From Anseranas semipalmata (lineage: Eukaryota > Chordata > Aves > Anseriformes > Anseranatidae), in the NCBI GenBank assembly GCA_013399115.1, contig VXAA01007184.1, forward strand, positions 122,310-186,309: a DNA stretch of 64,000 nt, in the 5' to 3' direction. How positions within the stretch are numbered: position 1 is the first letter of the stretch; each line of letters opens with the position of its first letter. Position numbers and translations under genes: made by a program. This document shows, one piece after another, positions 1-10,245 of the stretch. A model generated the notes under the pieces. It was given only the letters and a program-made list of their open reading frames with translations, had not been told where the DNA came from and searched no databases.

Positions 1-96
1 CTTTCCTTTCCTTTCCTTTCCTTTCCTTTCCTTTCCTTTCCTTTCCTTTCCTTTCCTTTCCTTTCCTTTCCTTTCCTTTCCTTTCCTTTCCTTTCC
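1..96. repeat. (CTTTC)n microsatellite, truncated by window edge
   Basis: About nineteen uninterrupted 5-bp units from the first base, so the array continues to the left of the window. The strand shown is all pyrimidine, with all purine on the other strand. It ends at a CCC/TTTTT transition into AT-rich sequence. Confidence 0.97.
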
Positions 97-1307
97 CTTT
101 TTGATAGTAATAATAATTATAAAAAGTAACATTCATTTTAATTTGAAGGAATTTAGAGGAGAACCTAAAATATGGGAATTATGTGGAAAAAAAATGGAAA
201 CTATCTTCTTTCAATATAATAACAAAACAAATAGGAGATGCAGTTTAGCAGGGGTTTCAAAAAATAAAGAGACATTTTCTGTGGAAGAGAGAAGGTCTAA
301 ATCAATCATAAGAGGAGAAATAATGAAAAATCTGAATGTGCGTCTTCAGATAGTTTGCTTTACAAAGAACATACTAGACCACAGTTAAGAAGGCTGTTTC
401 ACTAATACTACAAAAATTGAAGTGTAATCTATAACTTTACAGGAGATTAAAAGCAGCACAATTTGAAAAATGTCCTATGAAACTGACTTGAACTGTAGGG
501 CTGAAGAAGTTTTTAATATAGATTAGAGTCTTTTCGCACAAGTCAGCATGTATTTATGTGTGTTAAAATGCAGATAAAAGGTACAGAAATATGCTCCAGC
601 AGCTTGAGTTTCTTTATCATACTAGAATGAGGCCAGAAAAGAACAGAATATCTCTTTCTTTCATTGTGGATGTTACACTACTCCTAGAAAATTGAGAGGT
701 GTATTTTTCTTTTTCCTTTTTTTTTAGATAAGTATAGAATTGAATACATACAGGCTTTTATAACTGAAACCATCAGTTTCAATGTGTTACTTCTGTTTTT
801 CATGTTCACCATTGAATTTGATAAACTAGATTTAACTGAATAATATTATGATTAAATATGGAATTGCATAAAATTGATTAGGCTTGTCATTTTGTCTTTC
901 ATTATATAATCATACAAAAAAGCAAGAAATGGCAAATTGAAACTTTAGAAGATTTATCAGTTTATTACTGAATGCTGATATCATTTAATCAAGTCCTCTA
1001 TAGTAATAATAATAATAGCAACAGTAAACAACAATGAAAAATAAATAAGTATAGAAAACTTAGAGGATAGGACTTCATGAACAATGTACAAATATAAATA
1101 GCAGACTGTGTCTTAAATGTACAGTCTTATTTGTAGGTTCTCTAGAATCAGTAAAAGTTGTCATATTGGTCATTGCTTAAGGTTTTCCTTTTTTTATCTG
1201 TTTGCCTCCTCGTTTAACTGTAATAATAGTGTCCTGCAGCAAACTTGGAGGCCTTTTTTGAAAATTAGGGTGGTAATTCATTCAAAATTAAGGCACCTAA
1301 ATATAAT
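97..1307. other. AT-rich intergenic sequence, nothing recognised
   Basis: Low-GC sequence with scattered A and T runs. The longest open frame (101-388, plus) has no recognisable domain and a composition expected by chance. No repeat family or RNA gene was recognised. Confidence 0.6.
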
Positions 1308-1832
1308 GCTCTACATGAAGGTGCTCTACTCAGCATTGGTGAGGCCACACCTGGAGTACTGTATCCAGTTCTGGGTCCCCCAGTACAAGAGGGACCTAGA
1401 CATATTGGAAAGAGTCCAGTGGAGGGCTGCCAAGATGATCAAAGGATTGGAGCACCTCTCCCATGAAGAGAGGCTGAGGGAGTTGGGACTGTTCAGCCTG
1501 GAGAAGAGGAGGCTCGGGGGGGATCTTATCAATGCATACAAGCACCTGAAGGTGCAAAGAGGATGGAGCCAGGTTCTTTTCAGGGGTGGCCAAGAGGCAA
1601 TGGGCATAAACTGGAACACAAGAGGTTCTATCTGAAGATCAGGAAACACTTCTTTACTGTACAGGTGGCTGAGCACTGGCACAGGTTGCCTGGAGAAGTT
1701 GTGGATCTCATTGGATATCTTCAAAATCTGCCTGGACATGGTCATGGGCCAGAAGCTTTAGGTGCCCCTGCTTGAGCAGGGTGGTTGGACCAGAGGTCCC
1801 TTCCAACTTTAACCATTCTGTTATTCTGTGAT
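1308..1832 (+). mobile_element. CR1 LINE, 5'-truncated 3' end
   Basis: The segment matches the end of CR1 ORF2 and the 3' UTR. A recognisable '[14 protein letters not shown]' stretch is followed by the '[17 protein letters not shown]' block and the IRKHFFTVQV-type block. The frame is broken between about 1560 and 1640, where the reading shifts between phases. The element ends at about 1832 with a degenerate ATTCT/ATTCTGTGAT terminus, the CR1 substitute for a poly-A tail. Only about 520 bp is present, as is usual for 5'-truncated CR1. Nothing suggests it is active. Confidence 0.93.
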
Positions 1833-2354
1833 CCTGCGTCTACATAGAAGTTAGGTGGTGTCTTTCTAGAATGGTACAGGGTCTCAAGGTTGTAAAAACA
1901 ATGTCAGGCTATATCTGTAAAGGTATTGCCAGTAAAAGTAGAGGTGTATTTTCAGTCTATAAGGCACTTGAAAGAGCTCAATGATGCTTATGAAAGATGA
2001 ACTCAAGCTGAGGAGGGCTACTGTAAAAATTGAGGAAATTGAGAGTTTTACGGGAAGAAATTAAAAGCTTTCCTTGCTTAGCCTATCAAAATGAAGGCCA
2101 GGAGGGATGCACTTTAAAAGTATAAATGCGTTCTTCAGATTAGTATGATCAAAAGAGAAAAACTGCTTCTCTGGCCTCAAAGACGCATAAATATATTTGC
2201 CTAAAAAAAATATTATAGACCATGATGCACAACATAGCTTTTGGAAGAAACAGAAAACTCCTATTTCAGCTCTTAACAGACCCAAGATGCCTTTTACACA
2301 TACAATTCACATTCCTTACATGATATGTTCTGGGCAGACATGACTCGCTGTGCC

Positions 2355-2410
2355 TGAGCTCTGCACATAACAAATACTCATGTGAGAGCATTCATGAGGT
2401 GCAGAGCTCA
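2355..2410. repeat. Two-tier inverted repeat (hairpin)
   Basis: The outer arms TGAGCTCTGCAC (2355-2366) and GTGCAGAGCTCA (2399-2410) are perfect reverse complements over 12 bp. Inside them CTCATG (2377-2382) pairs with CATGAG (2393-2398) around a 10-nt loop. The inner stem abuts the outer one on the 3' side and is separated by a 10-nt bulge on the 5' side. It could be a small inverted-repeat transposon relic or a chance cruciform. Confidence 0.8.
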
Positions 2411-3177
2411 AGCTAATAAAGCTTATTAAGGGGAAGGGCTTTGTAACTCAAGTTGTGGTTTTTTTTGTTTGTTTTTGTTTGTTTGTTTTGTATTGTTTTT
2501 TGTTTCTTTTTTCCTGTGTTAGTCACATAGCCTTTGGTCATCTATGAACTTGGGTAAAGCAAATTCACATACACTGGCAGCTAAGGCAAAGCAAGCTTAT
2601 GTCAGAATATGTCAGGAATTATAACAGGATAAAATCAGAATATGTCAGATATATTCGGAATATATCAGGAAAATATAACTACGGGGCCTGTAGTAAAGAA
2701 CATGAAGTTTAGCCCATCATAGGTAGACAGACGATACTCCCTCTAATACAAAAGCACAGTTATGCTAATAACAAAACTTTGAAAGAATACCAGCATGGTT
2801 GCTGGATTACAACAAAAGGATAATGACATTTTAATACAGAAACATTTTAATGCATGGTCTAAAAGATAAACCTGTGCCTGGCTATAGTGACTGTTATATT
2901 AAGTTTAATTTAAACTAGAAAAAAATGGTACATCTTTACCAGAGATGATTTTTGATACTGAAAAAATTATTGATGGTGTAGTGGATTATTATGACTGAAT
3001 ATTTTTTAGAAAAATGAGGTTGTTGTATGTGTGGGCTTTTTTGGGGTGGGGAGGGTTGGTTAGTTGGTTGTTTTCCTGGAATCTCTGTTTCAGTCCAAAG
3101 ATCAAAACAAGGAAGTGCTACTTCTGTGTCATACAGAGGATCAAGCTAAGTAGTCATAATCAGTCCTCCTGGACTTG

Positions 3178-3226
3178 CAAATCTAGAAATCTAGAAAACT
3201 AGAAATCTGGAAGAAATCTAGAAATC
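3178..3226. repeat. Short degenerate tandem repeat of AAATCTAGA
   Basis: Five to six imperfect copies of an AAATCTAGA-like unit, with CTAGA recurring at irregular 8-18 bp spacing. Local slippage is the simplest explanation. Confidence 0.75.
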
Positions 3227-3261
3227 TCTCTTTTGAGTGCATTGAGCATTTTTAGCTAAGG

Positions 3262-3323
3262 AAGTGCAACCGTAGTTGCACTTTTATCAATATTGCACTA
3301 CTATTACCGTAGTGCAATATTGA
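3262..3323. repeat. Pair of adjacent perfect hairpins
   Basis: Hairpin 1 has 9-bp arms at 3262-3270 and 3275-3283 around loop CGTA. Hairpin 2 has 15-bp arms TCAATATTGCACTAC (3287-3301) and GTAGTGCAATATTGA (3309-3323) around the 7-nt loop TATTACC. Both share a GTGCAA/TTGCAC core, so that hexamer occurs four times in 62 bp. The nonamer TACTATTAC (3299-3307) spans the stem apex and loop. The function is unknown; possible origins are discussed in the findings. Confidence 0.9.
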
Positions 3324-4813
3324 CAGATGTTAAATGTATAAATTTCAAAGGTCTTGGGAAAATGTTACTGGCAGAAGATTGCCATAGAAGTTAGAAATAA
3401 ATTTGTAAATGTGATCATAATAAAAGATATTCAGGCACTGGAGGAAGACCCAGGGATAGTAGTAGTAAATCTGCAGTATAAAGTGATAAAATGTGATATT
3501 CCATTTTATACTGTCACATATGGTATAATGTTTTATTTCCTCCACTTTTATATAGCTTTTTCAAAAATGACTTGTACGATATCTTTAATATGATTAATCT
3601 AAAGCCTTATCACATGTTATTATTAATTCATTTTGAGGACTCATTCATTGGTCATGGAATATGTCTTCAAGCTTAGTAAGTGAAAATATATCCACAGGTG
3701 ACATAAATAGTACTGACACCTTCAGAAAAAAAAAAAAATGCATCTTGGTGATTGGCTACACACCTGAGGAATTCCAAAAATATCTCATTCTCAAAAGAAT
3801 TCTTTCATTATAATTCTGAAGCAAGATGTATTTTCAGAAGATATATATATATTTTTTACATTCTATGTTGATATATCAAATATATATAAAAAGTTTGCAA
3901 ATAAATATTCTCATTCTGATGCAATCTAATCTGAAATTCTTCCAGATGACACAGCAGAATTAAATTTATAGAAATAGCAAACAGCTTCCAGCAAATGCAG
4001 AACAGTAAACTGATTACTCTAATCACATCTTAAGGTTTCAGGAGAAGCTATGCAAGCTATGTGTTTTTAAATTATGTCCTTTGAAACACCAGCTATTTAG
4101 ACTGGTCTGTCAAAAAAACATGTGAACAACTATGATTGTCCATCACATCATGTTATTAACTTTTGTGTTATATTAGCATTATTCAATCACATCATATGAT
4201 TGTTGCATTACACCATAATGATTGTAGGGCTTTTATAATCCTCCTAATAAAGAAAAACATTTAAATATTAAATATTGTAAAAAAAAATGCTTTTTGAACA
4301 AGTGAGCCAGTACAGGAAAAATCTTCATCTTTCGTTTCACTGACTATTTTGCAGGAGTAAAAAGGGTTTGAATTCTTCTGGTGTTTGATTTTTTTTCTTT
4401 TTTTATTTTTGTTAAGAAATGACAAGAAGCAAATAAAGACCACCTGTATTCTCATAGATAATGGAAAGCCTACTGAGACACACTACAGTTTCTTCCACAC
4501 AAAAAGGATGGGACAGACATACAGGAAAGATGATATTCTTGTATGAATCAATGACATGTACTTTGAGAAAATTCCATTGCAAAGACAATATACAGATATT
4601 GGGAGATAAAATATAAAAAAAAAATAAAAAATAGAGAGATGAAACAATGACAACCCCCCCAAAAATCCAAAATTGAAATAGAATTAACATTAAGAACTGA
4701 GATATATATTAACATAAAAATAATAAGGACAAAATATAGAACATAAAACATTTTTAGAAATATTTAATCTTCTTAGAAACATAACAGAAAATTTTATTTC
4801 CTGGCAAGATTTT

Positions 4814-4836
4814 TGTTGTTGTTGTTGTTATTGTTT
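4814..4836. repeat. (GTT)n short microsatellite
   Basis: Several TTG units with one ATT interruption. Similar short GTT tracts occur at about 14230-14262 and 36768-36783. Confidence 0.8.
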
Positions 4837-6927
4837 GCATGATTTATGACGCCTATACAAAAACAACATCACTCTGATAAATTTTACAGTTTTTCTAGAG
4901 TAATATCTTCAAAATTGTAATAAATTACAATAAATCATCTTGGCTACTATGAAAGTCTGTACAATTTTCCATTAAAGTTTTGTATGTGAATGTGTAAATA
5001 GTTTTCAGTGATGTTAAAGTACTATGTGTTACGAAAATGTTGACACAGATTACTAGACATGGCAGCAGAACAAAATACATAGAAGACTTAGATACAAGGG
5101 AAATTTAAATTTGATCTTGATCAATGGAAAATTTGTCCAGAACTGATTTTCTACTTACACTTTTTATTTCTGTCTCCTACAAGTTTCACTTGAAGACTGA
5201 TGACAGAAATGTAGTGCACTTGACATACAGCTAATTCATTCACTACTTTGCTGCTCACAAACATGAAGAATTTCATTCAAAGCACTGTAACCTTCACAGA
5301 AACAGAAAAGAAACACAGTTTTACATACTTCTCTTTACTTATACCTTGCTCATACAATTTCATGTTTTTATTATGAAGGTTATGGTGACCCTTTAGTTCA
5401 AATTAAAACTAAACTAAAATAATAATAAAAAAATAAAACAACAGCAACAACAAAAACCAACCAACCAAACAAACAAACAAAAAACCACCCCTGTTTCCCT
5501 TTGGTTAAACCGAAACTTTTCTGGTTAATTTCAGATTCACTTGAAAAAGAAGCTATGAATGAGATTAATGATCATTTTCTGTCTTTGAAAGAAAATGAGC
5601 TTCTGAATAAGACAGAAAATTCTTTGTGTGATATAATGGAATGAAGGGAAAATGTAATTATAGGTTTCTTATCCTTTAGCAGTGCCACTCTCAATCCTGC
5701 TCTCAAGGGAGCAGGGAAGACAACACCAGAGAATTTGAACATCTCCTAGCTTTTCTTTGCATCCTAATAACAGAACCAGCTTTTAGAAAATAGCCACTAA
5801 TTGTTTATCACTGATTAATATTCTTTGAAGGTTTGTTTTTTTTTTTTCTTTCCTTTAATCAGGTTTTTTTTGTTTTATTTTGTTTAGCATTGCTCTTGAT
5901 TCATATTTTATCTAGAGATAAAAATGCCAAAAAGAGCCAAAAGCACGTAGAGAAAAATACTGTCTAGAGAAAACAAAAAAGAATAGCATTTATCTCACCT
6001 TACTTCAGGTCTCCAGAAATCCAGAACTCCTGCTTCTATTCTAGTTATTCAAGTTCTTCCACAGTTAATGGAGAATCAAAATAACCCTTGAGGGAGTGAC
6101 TTCTTCTACCTACATGTTTTAAAAGGATGAACAACTTAATGAAGATACCTATCTCTCTGCACTATGAGTGGAAGCAGCTTCCATCACTAATTTAAACTAG
6201 ATACCTGACTTTTAGATGGCTAAAATTAGGTGAGAATAATCCTATCATAGGCAATAGTAAGAATGGGTTTGAAAGCTCTTTATTCTTCAGGGCTGTGGTG
6301 CCTGAATTTTTACTTCACATGATGCCTCTGTCCACTCAGAATCTAAAATCTTGAACCACTTCTTAAAGACAGGCACCTACAAGATTGATAGTCATGTTAG
6401 ACTCCTGGTATATCTTGTAACAGTCAAAATTAAAAATTAAAAAAAAAATCAAAAATCAAAAGTTTCCTTGAAGTTTCAAAGGTGGTGGTATAATTAATCA
6501 TCTAAGTCAATCACTGGGTGATTTGCTTTGAAAACTTTAGATGTGATAGCTTAGTGTACTGGACAAGTCTTTATATTAAAGTTCAAAAGCTAGGCCATCA
6601 TGATTTCGATTTTCAGTTTCCCCATGTGATTAATACAGATAAGGTGTTTAACAAGTTTGAGGTCTCTTTCAGATGTTTTAAATCTCATAAGAGACAAAAA
6701 CTGCTTTACTGGATAAATTAAAATATTTTCTTTTTCCCATCGGTAAATGACCAAAAGGAAAAGAAATTCAAAACCAAGTTACACATTACAAAAATCTGAA
6801 ATGCACACAGTATAGGTTAATAAACATGTTGAGTTAGAGATCTGTGTGCTCCACACCTCATCCAAGCTCCAGAGAGGTCCATACTAACAAAGAGTTAATG
6901 TTCATACTAACATAATAACTAAAATCA

Positions 6928-7140
6928 GGCAAAAATGCCAGGAGGCCTTCATGGATGAACAAGGAGCTCCTAGCCAAACTCAGTCACAAAAAGGAAGGGT
7001 ACACAGGGTGGAAGCAACAATGGGAACCTGGGAGGAATAGAGACATCATTCCAAATCCAGGGATGAAGTTAGGAAAGCTAAAGCCCAAATGGAATTGAAT
7101 CTGACCAGGGATGTCAAAGACAAGAAGGACTTCTTTAACT
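6928..7140 (+). mobile_element. CR1 LINE, internal ORF2 fragment between endonuclease and RT
   Basis: The sequence reads like the CR1 ORF2 linker, whose recognisable phrases are 'MNKELL..L..KKE.Y..WKQ', 'REWEEYRDI' and 'R..ARDGVRKAKAQMELNLARDVK'-like codons, degraded by substitutions and frame breaks. It stops abruptly at about 7140, where CR1 sequence of the opposite strand begins. It is probably the upstream piece of the element that resumes at 7675, with roughly a kilobase of RT sequence lost. Confidence 0.85.
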
Positions 7141-7143
7141 ATA

Positions 7144-7674
7144 GAGAATCACAGAATCATAGAATGTTTTGGATTGGAAGGGACCTTAAAGACCATCTAC
7201 TCCAACCCCCCTGCCATGTGGGTGATGGGGGCTCTTCTAAGGTTTCAATACCTTTTTATTAGACAAGAAACATCTATCACTATTTTAAAAAATATGTGTG
7301 AAAGGGAAAAGACAGAGTTCATTACATAGATCAGTGGTGCCACAAATAGTGTGCAAACACAGATACCAGTTAAGTATATCCTAAACAGAACATCTCTCAC
7401 TAGATCAAAGCCCCACAAAAGATGTCTGAACATTTCCAGGGAGGGGGCATCCACAACTTATCTGAGCAACCTGTTCCAGTGCCTCACCACCCTCATAATA
7501 AAGAATTTCTTCCTTATATCTAAACTAAATCTACCCTCTTTCAGTTTAAAGTCATTACCCCTTGTCCTATTACTACATGCCCTAGTAAAAACTCTCTCCA
7601 TCTTTCTTATAAGCCCCCTTTAGTTATTGAAAGTTATTGTAATAAGATGTCCCTGGAGCCTTCTCTTCTCTAGG
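7144..7674 (-). mobile_element. CR1 LINE 3' end, minus strand, interrupted
   Basis: Read on the minus strand this is the CR1 C-terminal ORF2 and 3' UTR, ending at 7144-7165 in the typical ATTCTATGATTCT terminus. The minus-strand 5' truncation is at 7674, inside the [14 protein letters not shown] block. About 165 bp unrelated to CR1 (7227-7390) is inserted in the 3' UTR just after the conserved CAACCCCCCTGCCATG stretch. CR1 resumes with the CACTAGATC motif. Confidence 0.9.
7227..7390. repeat. Direct repeat copy S (inside CR1)
   Basis: A non-CR1 segment nearly identical to 8542-8713, in the same orientation. Shared landmarks include CTTCTAAGGTTTCAATACC, GAAACATCTATCACTA, GTGGTGCCACAAATAGTGTG and CACAGATACCAGTT. 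Small indels and scattered substitutions separate the copies, roughly nine in ten positions matching by eye. The copy ends near TAAACAGAA. Confidence 0.9.
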
Positions 7675-8440
7675 CTAAACAAGGGCAAATGCAGAGTCCT
7701 GCACCTGGGGAGGAACAACCCCAGGCACCAGTACATGCTGGGGGCCACCCAGCTGGAAAGCAGCCTAGCAGAAAAGGACCTGGGGATCCTGTTGTACATC
7801 AAGTTGAACACGAGCCAATAAATAATGTGTCACTGCTGCAAAGAAAGCTAATGGCATTCTTGGCTGCATTGGGTAAAGTATTGCCAGCAGGTCAAGGGAG
7901 GTGATCCTTTCCTTTTACACTGGTAAGGCCACACCATGGAGTACTGTGTCTAGTTCTGGGCCCCCAGTACAAGAGACAAGGACGTACTGGAGAAAGTCCA
8001 AACAAAGGGCCACAAAGATGATTAAAGGACTGGAGCCTATGAGAAGAGGCTAAGAAAATTAAGACTGTTTACCCTAGAGAAGAGAAGGCTTTTAGGGGGA
8101 TCTTATCGATATCTATAAATATCTGAAGGGAGGGTGCAAAGAGGACAGAGCCAGGCTCTTTCCAGTGGTGCCCAGTGTCAGGACAAGAGGCAATGGGCAC
8201 AAATTGGAACACGGGATGTTCCATCTGAATGTCAGGAAACACTTCTTTACTGTGCAGGTGATGGACCACTGGCATAGGTTGCCCAGGGAGGTTGTGGAGT
8301 CTCCCTCCTCAGACATATTCAAAAGCTGTCTGGACATGGTCCTGACCAACATACTCTAGGGGGCTTTGTTTGAGCAGGGGTTTGGACCAGATGACCTCTG
8401 CAGGTGATTCTGTGAAAGAATCATTCTGAGATTCTGTGAA
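7675..8440 (+). mobile_element. CR1 LINE, 3' part of ORF2 and 3' UTR
   Basis: It begins within the conserved '[16 protein letters not shown]' coding block and runs through '[11 protein letters not shown]', a degraded 'LVRPHHGVLC' block, and the '[25 protein letters not shown]' block to the 3' UTR. Several frame breaks are visible. The terminal ATTCTGTGAAAG/ATTCTGAG repeats near 8405-8440 are a decayed CR1 tail. It probably belongs to the same insertion as 6928-7140. Confidence 0.9.
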
Positions 8441-8541
8441 AGATTATGATTATGCTAAATACATCAGCAAGAAATGAGAAGTCTAAGTGACAGAATTTTG
8501 GTACTTTCCCTGAGGATTTTGCTGATATTATACTTCAGTTG

Positions 8542-8713
8542 AGGGCCCTTCTAAGGTTTCAATACCTTTTCATTAGAAAAGAAACATCTATCACTACTGT
8601 TAAAAAATGTATGTGAAGGGGAAAAGACAGAGTTCCTTACATAACTCAGTGGTGCCACAAATAGTGTGTAAGCACAGATACCAGTTGGTATATCATTTAC
8701 ACCGTAAACAGAG
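8542..8713. repeat. Direct repeat copy S' (in non-CR1 sequence)
   Basis: Partner of 7227-7390, about 1,315 bp downstream. It lies outside any recognised CR1, so it may be the source copy. The region between it and the CR1 tail (8441-8541) and the stretch 8714-8940 contain nothing recognised. Confidence 0.9.
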
Positions 8714-8940
8714 TAACTCATGCAATGGAAGGAAGGAAAAGAATGAAGGCAAATTATTGTATCGTCACTGTCACGATGTAATACACATTTTATATATTCT
8801 ATGTAATATTTTCATTAGTGAATTAGAAAATCTGTAGAGCCCAAATATTTACCGTCAGAAGCTCTACACATACCTATCAATGTAATTTATGTATTAAAGA
8901 TGCAACAAAAAGATAGAAAGTGTCAAACTAAGGAGAACAT

Positions 8941-9473
8941 TGCTGTATTGGTTTTACACGGACAGGTTTTGATAGTGGTGGGAGCTGCAGGGCTGGCCTC
9001 TATGGGAAGAGGCCAGGGGCTGCCCTGTGCCAGACCCAGACAGTTCCAACTGGCTCCACAATGGACCCATGGCTGAAGAAAGCAGCAGCAGAAGCAGGCG
9101 GTTAGGAACTGACTGGAAGGCCCCATTCCCCATTTCCCCTGAGCGGCTCAGTGTGGGGAGGTAGTAGAGGAGTTAAGAGTAAAAAAATGAAGTTGGTGAA
9201 GCTGACCGTGGGAAAAAGGGGTGGGGGGGGGAATGTCTTTTAATTTTTGTCTTTTTTTCTCACCATCCAACTCTATTTTAATTGGTCATAAGGTAAATTT
9301 ATTTTTCCTAAGTCAAGCCTGTTTTGCCTGTGACTGTAATCAATAAGTTATCTCCCTGTCTTCATCTCAAACCTTGGGCTTTTCCATCTTATTTTCTTTC
9401 CCAGCCTGCTGGTGAGGGGAAGTGAGAGAGTGGTTGGGTGGGGGTCTGGCAGCTGAGCAAGGTCAACACACCA
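8941..9473 (+). mobile_element. Endogenous retrovirus LTR (solo)
   Basis: About 530 bp of GC-rich DNA, abruptly different from its AT-rich surroundings. It starts TGCTGTATTGG and ends near CAACACACCA. The 3' third contains a block (GCCTGTTTTGCCTGTGAC, then a CTCCCTGTCTTCATCTC phrase) that is shared with 23092-23277, showing it is a dispersed family. No retroviral internal sequence lies next to it, so it is probably a solo LTR left by recombination. The exact 3' boundary and the target duplication are unresolved. An AACAT pentamer precedes the start and recurs at 9485-9489. Confidence 0.75.
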
Positions 9474-9661
9474 TAGTAATTCAAAACATTCACTGATCAT
9501 AGGTTTCCTTCAGCAAAACTCTAAAATATTCTTATCCCACAGAGAGCTGTTTTTAAATGCAAGTTGCATGTTTTAGTTGAAGAATAATAAATGAACCTCT
9601 CTTAAACACCTTTAAGGGTTGATAGCACAGTAAACCAATTTTCTCCTCGTTTCTCTTTTTA

Positions 9662-10111
9662 TTGAAAATCTTGTTGCTTATTTATTTCATAATTCTATCT
9701 AGGGTCTATGTTCTTTACATACTCCATACTCAGGGCAACGAAGCTGGTGACAGGGCAACGAAGCTGGTGAGGGGTCTGGAGAACAAGTCTTACGAGGTAC
9801 GGCTGAGGGAGTTGGGGTTGTTCAGCCTGGAGAAGAGGAGGCTCAGGGGTGACCTTATCGCTCTCTACAGGTACCTTAAAGGAGGCTGTAGCGAGGGGGG
9901 GATTGGTCTCTTCTCCCACATGTCAAGTGATAGGACGAGGGGGAATGGGCTAAAGTTGCGTCAGGGGAGGTTTAGGTTGAATATTAGGAAAAACTTCTTT
10001 ACCGAAAGGGTAGTTAGGCATTGGAATGGGCTGCCCAGGGAAGTGGTTGAGTCACCATCCCTGGAGGTCTTTAAAAGACGTTTAGATGTTGAGCTTAGAG
10101 ATATGGTTTAG
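9662..10111 (+). pseudogene. CR1 ORF2 C-terminal fragment (open frame)
   Basis: A 149-codon open frame whose first ~24 residues come from flanking DNA and the rest from CR1 ORF2. The C-terminal region after the reverse transcriptase is well preserved: '[19 protein letters not shown]', then a GGCSEGG...LF block, then '[16 protein letters not shown]', and a final 'LDVELRDMV' followed by a stop. The RT catalytic core is absent, so it cannot retrotranspose itself. The unbroken frame over about 120 codons contrasts with the frameshifted CR1 copies elsewhere here and suggests a relatively young insertion. Confidence 0.85.
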
Positions 10112-10180
10112 TGTGGGCCTTGTTAGAGTTAGGTCAGAGGTTGGACTAGGTGANCAGAATCTATGAGTGTCGATTCAAGC
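9731..10180 (+). mobile_element. CR1 LINE 3' end, young-looking, with tandem duplication at its 5' edge
   Basis: 5'-truncated CR1 of about 450 bp carrying the preserved ORF2 C-terminus and 3' UTR. Its first 20 bases, CAGGGCAACGAAGCTGGTGA (9731-9750), are repeated exactly at 9751-9770. The 3' UTR is shorter than expected. The usual block between GGACTAGGTGA and the ATTCTATGA tail is missing exactly where a single N sits (10154). Its C-terminal sequence matches that of the copy at 54440-55752, so the two are the same CR1 subfamily. Confidence 0.92.
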
Positions 10181-10245
10181 AAGGCTGCCTAATTGAGGAT
10201 TTCTGTATCGGGAAGATATGAAGAAGGGGGAACAATAAGTAAAAT

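Larger units (their letters stand above)
1833..6927. other. AT-rich intergenic stretch with hairpins and simple repeats
   Basis: No host exon or repeat family is recognised apart from the small features listed separately (hairpins at 2355-2410 and 3262-3323, short tandem motifs at 3178-3226 and 4814-4836). T/G-rich tracts occur at 2455-2516 and 5850-5885, and an A-rich tract at about 5399-5485. Open frames here are short and AT-driven. Confidence 0.55.

Noticed and set aside
101..388. 95-codon frame near the left edge
   Set aside because: AT-rich composition, no domain, no coding-like codon bias; expected by chance.
3287..3323. Hairpin considered as a microRNA precursor
   Set aside because: The stem is only 15 bp with a 7-nt loop, too short for a pre-miRNA, and flanking bases do not extend the pairing.
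3354..3593. 79-codon frame next to the stem-loop, considered as a viral Rep remnant
   Set aside because: No rolling-circle or helicase motif is visible.
9484..9489. AACAT at 9485-9489 considered as the target duplication of the LTR at 8941
   Set aside because: It would place the LTR end after TTCAA rather than a CA terminus, and the family's other copy ends in ACCACA. The match may be chance.
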